Of a DNA stretch of 12,437 nucleotides, positions 1 through 7,707 are shown one piece after another; within the stretch, counting starts at the first letter, position 1; the number at the start of each line of letters is the position of its first letter. The stretch spans positions 1-12,437 of the forward strand of contig JAGFNK010001238.1 of assembly GCA_025769875.1 (NCBI GenBank), given 5' to 3'. This stretch comes from Russula earlei. Lineage: Eukaryota > Basidiomycota > Agaricomycetes > Russulales > Russulaceae. Position numbers and translations under genes: made by a program. Under the pieces are notes generated by a model that was not told the origin of the DNA, made no database searches, and saw only the letters and a list, made by a program, of their open reading frames with translations.

Positions 1-115
1 CAGGGACCACCACCACCACAGCAACAATGACAGCAGCAGCAATCAGCCCCCCCCCCCCCCCCGCCGCAGAACACAGCCTGTTGTTATTATCGTTGTAGTT
101 GTTGTTGTTGTTTAC
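1..115. repeat. Simple-sequence repeats and a C16 homopolymer
   Basis: The first 115 bases are low-complexity. A CCA/CAC run sits near 8-18 and CAG/CAA triplets near 19-45. An uninterrupted run of 16 C lies at 47-62, followed by GTT/TTG triplets near 80-112. No gene is supported. The length of the C run should be treated with caution because such runs are prone to sequencing error. Confidence 0.9.
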
Positions 116-850
116 TTCTTGACTCTGCACTGGCTTTCTGTGTTGTAATCGTCGTTTATTGCTTTTTGTACGTATACAAGATATCGTCAACGAATCAAAT
201 CCACATTTATAGATTTGATTTCTCTAAATGGGTTGTGTTATCGGAGCAGTCCCTGTCCTCGAAATTACCGAACCCACTCCTACTACCATAACATCCCATG
301 CCGGCCTCTAAACGGATCCTTGGAGTGGTGCTGCATTTGCATTTGCAGTTGAGTCAGGGCCCGTGCTTGCCCTCGGTTTGAAGTTAACGTTCATTGGCGA
401 CGAATATGTTGTCTCTGTCATGTTCGGGGTCATTGCGACTTGTGGTGCGACAGAGGGGTGGCAGACACGGCGGGCGTCGGTTGGGGCTTTGTATTGGAAT
501 TCAGCGCGGAGTCATGAGGCTGCAATGATCCCTGCGCCTGCCTCGATGCCAGAAATTTCCTCGCCTGCATCACTCACGACCTTTTAATTTGTACACGGCC
601 ATCTGCTGTTCGCATCCCTTGTCACGCTCCAGAAATGGCAAGTGCCCCACCAACTTGGCTCCTCAAGGCAATTCCCATCAACTCCGCAACTGGATTACTG
701 CTGGGAATGTGTGCAGAGTACTCAGGTTCCATTATCATAGGCTGGCCTTCCTAGCCTAGAGGCGGGTGAGCATGCGCGAAGGCCATCGTAATGGCACGAT
801 GTGTATTTATGGGTGGGACGATGGAGGCGGGGTCAAGCGCGTAAGATCGC
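116..850. other. Stretch without a supportable gene
   Basis: Only short open frames occur here. On the minus strand, the frame that ends at the stop at 308-310 is open back to about 590 except for a single TGA near 524-526; its peptide is rich in Gly, Ala, Thr and Pro. A second minus-strand frame is open from about 735 down to about 620. On the plus strand there is a 74-codon frame at 363-587. None resembles a family I recognise, and no intron joins the two minus-strand pieces in frame. They may be a decayed gene or chance. Confidence 0.4.
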
Positions 851-851
851 G

Positions 852-1061
852 CACGTGGGTGAGCGTGCAGGTGCCGGGGGAGAAGCTGCGGCACGTGGAG
901 AGTTGTCTCCGCCATGTGCGGTCCACATGTCATGTCGTTGTGATGTTCTGAGGGAGGATGGCAGAAAGGGAGCCGATTCGAGCCGTCCCATTTGGGCCAT
1001 TTCTACTTTTGGATTTACTTTCCATTTTTGAGAACGCTCTCGTTAGTCATGCACTCACGTG
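852..1061. promoter_or_regulatory. Three CACGTG palindromes upstream of the lectin gene
   Basis: Perfect CACGTG hexamers lie at 852-857, 892-897 and 1056-1061. All are within about 310 bp of the lectin start codon. CACGTG is the classic E-box/G-box bound by bHLH-type factors (for example Cbf1/Pho4-like proteins in fungi). The sites are directly visible; their use as regulatory elements of the lectin gene is inference. The surrounding 770-960 region is GC-rich and has no convincing coding frame. Confidence 0.4.
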
Positions 1062-1089
1062 GCGCGTGACGAACAAACAAGCGGAAATG

Positions 1090-1095
1090 TATATA
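1090..1095 (+). promoter_or_regulatory. TATA box of the lectin gene
   Basis: TATATA is followed by a short leader and a CAA-repeat tract (about 1144-1157) directly before the ATG at 1159. A TATA box 64-69 bp upstream of the start codon with a purine/CAA-rich leader suits a highly expressed fungal gene with a short 5' UTR. Confidence 0.6.
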
Positions 1096-1158
1096 GTCCG
1101 CTTCTGCGTAGTACGCACATATAACTAATTACTGCACTTCGCGCCAACAACAACAACG

Positions 1159-1643
1159 ATGTCCACCGCTTACTACCGCCTTACCAACGGCTACAACGGC
1201 CCGTCTTGGTCGCTCGACGTCGTTGGCGGCACCACCGATTTGAACATCGCTCACACCGGCAACTTCTCAGGCCAATACTGGAAACTCGTCCCAATCTCTG
1301 GCAGCTCTAAATTCTATCTCCGTACCATGTACAAGGGCGACGAGTATTCGCTCGATATCACCAATGACGCCAACAAAACCCCCCACCTTGCGGCGACCGG
1401 CAATTACTCGGGGCAGATGTGGACGTTGAAGAGTGTTGACGACACATTCAAGCTAAGCAATGATTTCACGGGTCCTTCTTCGTTCTTGGATGTTTATTCG
1501 TGAGTTTTGGTTGTGCTTTCGTCAACGGTTGAAGCTGCTGAGCTCACTAACGGTAATAATATAGTGATCAGATGAAGCCGAGGATGAGTTCTGGGGACAC
1601 ATCCGGCATGAGGTGGACCTTTACCCTGGTTAAGATACAGTGA
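1159..1643 (+). CDS. Ricin-B-like beta-trefoil lectin (CBM13-type), one intron
   Basis: This gene encodes a predicted 139-residue carbohydrate-binding protein in two exons, 1159-1499 and 1565-1643. The intron falls after the second base of a Ser codon. The protein is three homologous blocks of about 45 residues, starting near residues 5, 52 and 97. Each has an aromatic/Leu strand, a Leu-Asp pair (SLD, SLD, FLD) and a Gly-Asn/Asp-x-Ser-Gly turn ending in the Trp of the Q-x-W motif: GQYW (38-41), GQMW (85-88), GMRW (127-130). This is the beta-trefoil of the ricin-B lectin family. The third repeat has Met instead of Gln, so one of the three sugar sites may be altered. There is no signal peptide and the length of about 15 kDa is right, as in cytosolic fruiting-body lectins of mushrooms, which bind glycans and often act in defence. 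The sugar specificity cannot be read from sequence. The ATG is preceded by a TATA box and a CAA leader. The reading frame looks intact. Confidence 0.85.
1500..1564 (+). other. Coding intron of the lectin gene
   Basis: This 65-nt intron begins GTGAGT, has a CTAAC branch-point-like motif near 1547 (CACTAACG), and ends in TATAG. Removing it bypasses the in-frame TGA at 1501-1503 and restores the third Q-x-W-type repeat, which strongly supports the splice. Confidence 0.85.
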
Positions 1644-1675
1644 TGAGGGCGGTCCTTATAAGATGTAGATCCTTG

Positions 1676-1736
1676 GTAAGTTATTTGCTTCTCATTACCG
1701 ATTTAGAGATCCTACTGATTGAGGGCACTTATTCAG
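1676..1736 (+). other. Candidate intron in the lectin 3' UTR
   Basis: A 61-nt segment begins GTAAGT, has a CTACTGAT branch-like motif near 1711-1719, and ends TTCAG. It lies 32 bp after the lectin stop codon. It has all the marks of an intron in this genome but would lie in the untranslated region, so no reading frame tests it. A termination-proximal 3' UTR intron can affect mRNA stability; that is inference. Confidence 0.45.
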
Positions 1737-1798
1737 CTGTTGACTGGACAGTAGCTTGGCTCGTATTGAACGTCTTGTGCTATGATGAGAATCGGGAA

Positions 1799-1804
1799 AA
1801 TAAA
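1799..1804 (+). promoter_or_regulatory. Possible polyadenylation signal of the lectin gene
   Basis: An AATAAA hexamer lies about 155 bp after the lectin stop codon, or about 95 bp in the transcript if the candidate 3' UTR intron is removed. Fungal poly(A) signals are degenerate, so the assignment is tentative. Confidence 0.35.
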
Positions 1805-2105
1805 AGCTTTTCCTCATAATGGTTCTTTGACAGCTCGAAAAATGCCAAGCTCAGACAGGAGCATTGAGCGGATGAACATTGAAAACGACATACTCAATGA
1901 ACGGATCACACTGCCGATCGTTTGAGTGGTTCAACCCTGCTTGAAGGAGCAATCGAAAACGGACAATTGAAGCAAGTGCGCCAGCTGAGTAACGGGATTT
2001 CAGTCTCACGTCGAAAGACGAATACATATTCTGCCTCCAGCGGTATGAATTTATAAACTTTGAACGTGCAATAACAATAACTCACGTGATTGTGACGTAG
2101 CACAA

Positions 2106-2133
2106 TGAGATCCATTTCTTTGAGATCCATTTC
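2106..2133. repeat. 15-bp tandem duplication
   Basis: TGAGATCCATTTC occurs at 2106-2118 and again at 2121-2133, period 15. It lies just beyond the last conserved codon of the aldehyde dehydrogenase pseudogene. It looks like a small replication-slippage duplication. Confidence 0.8.
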
Positions 2134-2149
2134 CACAGGAATATAATGA

Positions 2150-3402
2150 CTACATTTTGTGCCCAAGGTTGATGTGAACAGCTTTGGTGTGCGCATAGCT
2201 AAACAAACGACGTAACATAGATCATCAGCATCTACGAACTATAACGAAAGATTATCACATACATCTTCCCCGAGCTCACGTCCGATGCCAGATTGCGTGT
2301 ACCCACCGAAAGGTACGTTGGCATGAAGTTGGTTGACGCCGTTCATCTGTCGATATGCAGATATCAGTGCCTAAGTTACAAACAATCGCCGAAGTTTTAC
2401 GAACCCAGGCAGTTCCAGCTTGAAGCTTGTGTGCAGTCTCAAGAGCACGGTTGATGTCCTGGCTGAATGCCCCGGCCACGAGACCGTAGACTGTGCAGTT
2501 AGACAGCATGTTACTTGTCGGCGCAGACTTGTGGAACAATGGATGCTTACCAGTATCGTTGGGTTGCCTAATGACGTCTAGTGCAAAGTCAACATAACAC
2601 TCCGAGAAGTCAAAAAGGTCGACACTCACCAGCTTCATCCTCGAACTTGATCACAACACCGACGGGACCGAAAATCTCTTCTCGAACGATCTTCATATCC
2701 GGCTTGGTATCAGTAAAGATCGTAGGGTTGATGAAATAGCCCTCGTTACCGAAACGCTCGCCAGCTAGATGAACCGTCACACCCTCCTTCTTACCATAAT
2801 CGGTGTAGCTCATGATGCGCTGGTAAGTAGAGAATGTTGGAGCTGTAATGGACTGCAACTCAGTCTTGTATGCAAAAGACTGTATTGGTTAGTTAAGCTA
2901 ACCTGTGATGGACCGCGACTATGTACAATGTTAGTTATAAAGAAGTAATGTAAAAAGTACTAACCTTCAGCTTGGTCACGGGTCTTGCATACGGAAAACG
3001 AACACGTACGGCCCGGATTTCGCCGTTCACACGCCACCCGGTGGCTGCACGTTCACGATCAACAGATATCTTTCCGCCGCAAGACGTGAACGAAAGTGCG
3101 TATGTCGTACTATATCTGAAAAAAGGACCTTGATCGATTCCTTTACCGAATGGGTCACCTAGCTTGATCGATCTGGCCTTCGCTGTGAATCGCTTGAGGA
3201 ACTCGTCGTAGATGCCGGCCTGGACGAAAATACGCGAGCCATCACAGCAAGCCTGACCATGGTTCCAACTGAAACGCACGCGGGGGTCGTATTTGAGCCC
3301 ACCAGCTTACTAAGGGTGGGTGAAATCTACGCACAAGATACCATGAGCAGGTCAATTGACTGCCTGATCCAAGTTCGCGTCGTTGAATGTGATGTTTGGA
3401 CT
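2150..3402 (-). pseudogene. Aldehyde dehydrogenase pseudogene, 5'-truncated
   Basis: This is the C-terminal half of an NAD(P)+-dependent aldehyde dehydrogenase (ALDH1/2-like superfamily), which oxidises aldehydes to carboxylic acids. Recognisable pieces in order are SPN..F.DANLDQAV; the catalytic-cysteine block NHGQACC..SRIFVQ; the KLGDPFGKGIDQGP block; the block with KKEG.TVHL.GERFGNEGYF; KIVREEIFGPV; VYGL.AG.FSQDINRALE; NVPFGGYTQSGIGRELGE; and KAVHINLG just before TAG at 2150. Fungal introns fit at 3269-3334, 2578-2629, 2491-2550, 2347-2404 and, less well, 2199-2262. It is broken in several ways. A TGA at 3352-3354 stands where family members have Trp after AVN. About 290 bp of foreign sequence follows DQGP. 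The last intron joins exons out of frame, and several residues before KAVHINLG are missing. The N-terminal half, with the cofactor-binding fold, is absent; the ELGGK region near 3450-3470 is barely traceable. Family identity is clear, and pseudogene status follows from independent lesions. Confidence 0.88.
2832..3123. other. Non-homologous insert in the aldehyde dehydrogenase pseudogene
   Basis: Homology stops after the DQGP codons (3124) and resumes at the STYQRIMSY codons (about 2831). A normal gene has only a few codons plus at most one intron of about 55 nt here. The insert is GC-rich and open on both strands between about 2970 and 3120. It also carries intron-like pieces (GTTAGT and GTTAGC donors) near 2880-2965. 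I recognise no family in either translation. It could be a captured fragment, a mobile-element scar, or a badly diverged exon with its intron. Confidence 0.5.
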
Positions 3403-3687
3403 ACTATCACTTATCGGGAACTCGCCACTTCACAACCATCTCACCCACCTGGCGTTCCCACACTGAGAGCCTAATTAAGGCTGTACAGCCCACCCGTAAG
3501 TGTGCGACTGCTGGTGGTCATTCCAGACGACCACCTTACCCTCAAACGCTACCTCCTCACTGATGAGCTTTTGCCTATACATTGTGCGAGCGTCATTGTC
3601 GTCATCCCAGAACTAACTAATGTCTTTCCTAAAGTCCCCATGACGACCACTGTGCAATCGATTTTAGACCGGTGGATTTCTATGTGA
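3403..3687. other. Junction between two truncated pseudogenes
   Basis: This segment separates the 5' break of the aldehyde dehydrogenase relic (minus strand) from the 5' break of the F-box-family relic (plus strand). It includes a possible remnant of the dehydrogenase LELGGK region near 3450-3470, too degraded to be sure. A small hairpin lies at 3513-3535, with 7-bp arms GGTGGTC/GACCACC. A 61-codon plus-strand frame at 3502-3687 ends in TGA directly before the F-box relic and in the same frame; I do not recognise it. No complete gene is present. Confidence 0.4.
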
Positions 3688-4994
3688 CTGTCTGGGCAAT
3701 GGATTATACTGGTCCATGCGTGTAAAAGATGGAGATTTATCGTGTTCGCATCATCATGTCGCTTGAAACTGCGACTTGTGCACACAGGAAAAAGTCCCTT
3801 GTCGAGGATGCTGGACGTCTGGCAAGTCTTGCCGGTGGTGATAACTGTGACGACACGTCGCTGGGAACCATGCGTCGACCTCCGCTGGGAAAACACAGCT
3901 GCGCTCCTCGCGATCGAGTCGGAGCACCACCATCGTATATGCGCAATGGGCATGTTCCGCATTCCAACTTCACATTGGGAAGGATTGGCAGCAGCGATGC
4001 AGAAACCACTCCCACGGCTGACACTTCTGCACATTTCGATGGTGGAACAAAATACGGTGACGTTCGTTTTTGGGTGGATCAGCCCCTTCTGCGACACCTT
4101 GTAGTTGGGGAATCGTCCGTTTCCGGGGATGCCGAAGCTACTTTGTCTGCCATTCACCTGGTCACTCTTTTCCTTTTGAATATCCCCGATTCCGGTTACT
4201 TTTCGCCCCAGGGTTTGGCCACCGCCTTGTCGGTCATCTCCAGACTCGAAGCCCTTCGCTTTGAATTCCAATCCCCTCGATCTCGCCCCGATCCGGCAAG
4301 TCGACCTCGACCTCTGCTCACACGCTCTGTCCTCCCCCGCTCTCACCGACCTTCAGTTCCGAGGCGTTCACGAGTGCTTGGAAGACTTACTGGCCAGAAT
4401 CGAGGCTCCTTTTCTCAACAAACTCTGGATGACATTCTTCGTGGATCTTGACCACAACCTCACCGGTCGATCACTCACGCAGAATGGTTCAGGTCATGCG
4501 ATAGAGCATCCGTGTACACTTCCGACGGTGCAGTCCGATTTGCAATGTTCGGAAAAGCACATGATTCTCCGGATTTCTTCTTGGAAATCAGGTGCCGAGA
4601 ATCGGATTATCAGCTTTCAGCGGTTTGCAGCTCATCCTTGCTCACACTGTCCACTCCGGTACGGCTCGGCATCTCACATCCACAATCACAATGGAGAGAT
4701 CTGGAATCCATTCAATGGCTGGAACTCCTGGATCCGTTCACTGCTGTGAGGGATCTGCACTTATCCGGTGAAGTTGGGCGACGTGTCGGTCAGGCCCTAG
4801 AAGAGCTTGCTGAAGAAAGGGTAACAGAAGTTTTACCCGCGTTACAGAACATTTTCTTGGGTGGTCTCCAGCCATTGGAATCTCTTCCAAAATTTATTGA
4901 GCGATTCGTTGCGGCGCGACAACTCTCTGATCACCCTGCGGCTGTTTACGAAAGGTTACGAGAAATTATGCTAGACCCCAGCCAGGACCGATGA
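3688..4994 (+). pseudogene. F-box/LRR-like protein pseudogene (mushroom-expanded family)
   Basis: This is a degraded member of a large Agaricomycete family of F-box-type proteins of about 400 residues, thought to be substrate receptors of SCF ubiquitin ligases. The F-box-like helix LVHACKRWRFIVFAS starts at 3709. It is followed by RLVHTGKSPLSRMLDVW and AAAMQKPLPRLTLLHI. Then come FLGGSAP (near 4067), PFPGMPKL (near 4117), LVTLFLLNIPDSGYFSP, a SPRSRPD segment, FRGVHECLEDLLARIEAP, FFLEIRCRESDYQLS, LELLDPFTAVRDLHLS and TEVLPALQNIFLGGLQP, ending at TGA 4992-4994. These motifs use different frames. The frame changes near 4066, between about 4090 and 4118, near 4142, at a C5 run at 4334-4338, and near 4460-4490. 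The start of the F-box before 3688 is missing, and an in-frame TGA at 3685-3687 precedes it. Family membership rests on recalled sequence similarity and motif order. Five frame changes make functional translation implausible unless the assembly is poor. Confidence 0.82.
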
Positions 4995-5500
4995 CTTCAC
5001 ATCTCTTATCATAGGTAGTGATTGTCATTATAGTCATGGTACCATTGATCTCGTCTTGTAACCTTCTAACCTTGTAGTCTTAACATGTTACTGGTGGTAC
5101 TAGTACTAGATCTAGGATCATTAGGACAACCAGTTTATTAGTTTTCAAACTTGGCCAGTGACTTGCTCATGCAAGGAAGACATAGGGTCTTATAGTCTAG
5201 TTTCACACCTCGAGCTAGGAGATAGGAGAAAACTGGTGTACAACACCCAAACCTAGATCTGGTGTTACACCCAGAATTAGAAGGGATTTACAGCATGGAA
5301 ATTTTATCGGCACTCGTAATAGGACACTATCACAACATTGGCAAGTGGTGCATTTACTCAGGCCAGACAAGATAAGCAGTATGAGTGATAGTGTAAGGTG
5401 GGTGAATGTGCACATACATTCGAATTCAGCATTTCGCACTGTGAAGTGAGACTGAATGCAATTTGATCATTCATTGTCGTTACTGTCATGGTTGGGGGGA
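4995..5500. other. Gene-free spacer after the F-box relic
   Basis: No coding frame of note is present. The first 100 bases are T-rich and may be the old 3' UTR of the F-box-family gene. Around 5100-5275 several AGATCT/CTAGATC palindromes and GGTGTTACACC-like motifs occur, reminiscent of LTR ends, but no complete LTR could be delimited. Confidence 0.5.
5235..5272. repeat. Imperfect inverted repeat around AGATCT
   Basis: GGTGTACAACACC (5235-5247) is an imperfect reverse complement of GGTGTTACACC (5261-5271), with the palindrome AGATCT (5255-5260) between them. It could be a hairpin or an LTR/MITE remnant. Confidence 0.5.
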
Positions 5501-5502
5501 AG

Positions 5503-5760
5503 TCATCGGCTGAGGTTCCTTCGAAGCGCACACTCACGTCCCTTGTTGATTTTAAACAACGTCACGCGGTTCTTGAGACCCTCACATCCATAATGAGACT
5601 CCACCGAATGTGAATAACTGTCAGTGTGGGCGTGATACATCAGGTCAATAGATCCACATTGATATCTCGGTGCGAGACCGAGGATTAAGGCAACACAACA
5701 GCTACGCCAACGAACGGAAAAAGGATCGCCTCGGCTTCTGTTGCTAAGCCCGCGCGCGAT
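5503..5760 (-). other. Minus-strand open stretch, unknown
   Basis: A minus-strand frame is open from 5844 to 5503 and reads through a Cys/His/Tyr-containing, moderately hydrophilic peptide. A donor-like GTGAGT near 5534-5539 could mark an exon end. I do not recognise the sequence and there is no start or partner exon I can defend. Confidence 0.2.
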
Positions 5761-5794
5761 AATTGTCCAGTGTTTCCGCAAAGGAGGGATCTGT

Positions 5795-6790
5795 CTATCG
5801 ACGAACCAACTGCGAGTACGAGTGCATGTGCACGGTGTCGACAATCGCAGCGCTCGATGCGGACTTGGTAACCGCCACGCCGTTAGCCTCCATTGCGTTG
5901 CGCACTGAGGCTTTGGCGTTCATTCTGTTAGCGGTAGGCCTTGACTTGGCTGTGGACTTGGTACTTTCTGGCGGTAGAGTTGCCGGCCTTCCTTCACCGG
6001 AATGTTCGAAAGTTTCCGCCGTGCAGATGTCGTGTTGCATTGATTGCCTTTGAAAGCGCCCTGAGGTGGCAGAGGAAAGGCCCACTCACTCTTGGGCGTC
6101 GCCGTACCAGCTGGGACGTATGACGGTGGTCATACTACCATGTGCTGTGAGCCCGCATGAATGTTCGTACCAATGCCTCTGGGAACGTACCACGGACATT
6201 GAATGTCCTCCAGCTCATACGTTCTATCCTAATTCGCGACCTTCGCGCGGTTTTTGCTGTTGTGTCGACAGAGTCAAGCTCGACGATATCGTCACGATCG
6301 TCTTGTAGTATTCCCACAACGAGTCGTCATGGTGGAAAGGCACCAACGCACGGGGTGCAGGAGAGGTGCAACTGCTAGGACGAGGCACGGCCGTGACAGT
6401 GGCTGGATTGATCATCGCTCCACTCGGGGTATGTTTGAGATGAGCTGGTACTGGAAGGACAAATGATGCCACAATCGGTAGAACCAAGAGAGCTGAATGG
6501 TACGATGGAATCGGGGGGAGCAGGAGTGTAAGAGACCTCTCGGATACCGCTGGCGTGTGATGGGGTGGTTCGTCGATCAGCAAGCGCGGATGCGCTGGAC
6601 GGCAATGTGTATGAAGGGGCGGAATGACTTGGGGCTTATCGGATGAGGCGGCGGAGGCGGTGTTGAACGAGGTGTGAGAGCGGCGAAAACCAAGAGCTTG
6701 TCTTCGTCGGTTATGGTCGAAAGTTGGGCTATGATATGAGTAAAGGTGGATGAAGAAGTGCAAGCAGAGGCGAAAAGAGTTTGCTCATCG
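5795..6790 (-). other. Possible degraded Ser/Pro-rich protein gene
   Basis: The minus strand holds overlapping open frames at 6763-6224, 6605-6375, 6317-6135 and 6085-5795. Peptide composition stays Ser/Thr/Pro/Ala-rich, and protein-like stretches pass from frame to frame. Examples are ASSDKPQVIPPLH in one frame, TPAPPDSIVPFSSLGS in the next, FHHDDSLWEYYK in the first again, and DDIVELDSVDTTAKTARRSR in a third. This pattern suggests a low-complexity protein gene broken by frameshifts. Upstream, TATAAG on the minus strand (6910-6905) and an ATG at 6788, which opens a hydrophobic signal-like peptide closed by TAG after 19 residues, would fit a promoter and start. No domain is recognised, so chance open frames in a GC-rich region remain possible. 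Confidence 0.25.
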
Positions 6791-7258
6791 CCTTAGAACA
6801 GGAGGAGGCGAATCAATTGGTGAACAAGTGTGTCATGGTTTGATCAGGACCTCGTTCCGCTGTTCTGACCATGAGCGACTGAAACACCGATCCGTGTCTT
6901 GGCACTTATACTGTTGGTCGAAGGGGGAGGCGACGCTGAGGCCGGTCGAGGTAATTCCGAGATAAGGGTGGTGTCGATGACTCGGCTGGGCGATACGACA
7001 CTGGCAGTCCGAGTCAGTACAGTCCAGGGTTAGTACCTCCTGATGAGGGCCAAGCGACGATTACTGATGCGCGCGACAAGCAAGATAAGATAATGAGCCG
7101 GTCAAGTGGCCGGCCTTACTCATCCATTCACACGCTCAACGGGTCAAACCTTCACACAGCCGTCTTCTACCTCTCTTTACGTCCCCTCATTGGCTTTGTC
7201 CAATCGTCAATGCCTTATCACGACGGACAGGAATGGATAAGTCCAGTCCACTAAAACT
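6791..7258. other. Intergenic region, no gene seen
   Basis: A 71-codon plus-strand frame at 6750-6965 is not convincing. Possible regulatory words are a paired ATTGG (about 7189) and CCAAT (about 7200), and a double GATA (AGATAAGATAA near 7082-7092). Their target gene is unclear. Confidence 0.5.
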
Positions 7259-7303
7259 CAACTCAGTGGTCAATAAAGGTGAAATATATTGACCACTGAA
7301 TTG
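7259..7303. repeat. Inverted repeat, 17-bp arms
   Basis: The arm at 7259-7275 (CAACTCAGTGGTCAATA) and the arm at 7287-7303 (TATTGACCACTGAATTG) are reverse complements with one mismatch, separated by 11 bases. They would form a stable cruciform or hairpin. The flanks are AT-rich and gene-free. It may be the core of a small non-autonomous element or a palindromic regulatory site. Confidence 0.85.
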
Positions 7304-7669
7304 ACTCAGCTCAGATTACAAATTATTTTAAAACAATTGATTGATTTGTTGCCCTCTCCTCATGCATCGCATTATTGTAAATATGTCAACCCAAACAATT
7401 AGAACTTAGTCAAATGCTTAAGAGAGGGCAGCTCAGTGCCCAAGTTATGTAACCTAAGATGCAACATGAGTCGCCCCGAATCACCAGGGGGATCATATAC
7501 ACTTAATTTGCCCGATCAATTTAGCCTTAACAGACTCGGATAAACTTAACACAATGGCGTATGTTAATACATGGATTTATATTGAATAAATCGAGACATA
7601 AAGTGCATCCACAAATATGACACCAAATTTTAAATAGGAATGGTCTACTCATTACATGGCGATAATCGG
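7304..7669. other. AT-rich gene-free spacer
   Basis: No meaningful open frame is present. GCCCTCTC (7351-7358) and GAGAGGGC (7422-7429) form an 8-bp inverted pair 63 bases apart. Nothing else is identifiable. Confidence 0.5.
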
Positions 7670-7707
7670 CCGATGGGGATCAATTGCACCCGATGGGGAT
7701 CAATTGC
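7670..7707. repeat. 20-bp tandem duplication
   Basis: CCGATGGGGATCAATTGC occurs at 7670-7687 and again, without mismatch, at 7690-7707. Identical copies suggest a recent duplication. Confidence 0.9.

Noticed and set aside
363..587. 74-codon plus-strand frame as a small gene
   Set aside because: No start context, domain, promoter or intron evidence; the opposite strand is almost as open.
1906..2196. 96-codon minus-strand frame
   Set aside because: It overlaps the aldehyde dehydrogenase tail in a shifted frame and shows no family resemblance.
3549..4346. 265-codon minus-strand open frame
   Set aside because: It is antisense to the F-box-family relic, whose plus-strand motifs match a known family. 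The minus translation shows no domain.
5000..5300. Solo LTR suggested by GGTGTTACACC-like motifs
   Set aside because: No paired TG...CA borders, target duplication or matching second copy could be found by eye. Kept only as an inverted repeat.
7351..7429. GCCCTCTC/GAGAGGGC pair as transposon terminal repeats
   Set aside because: Arms of only 8 bp with no target duplication and no coding content between them.
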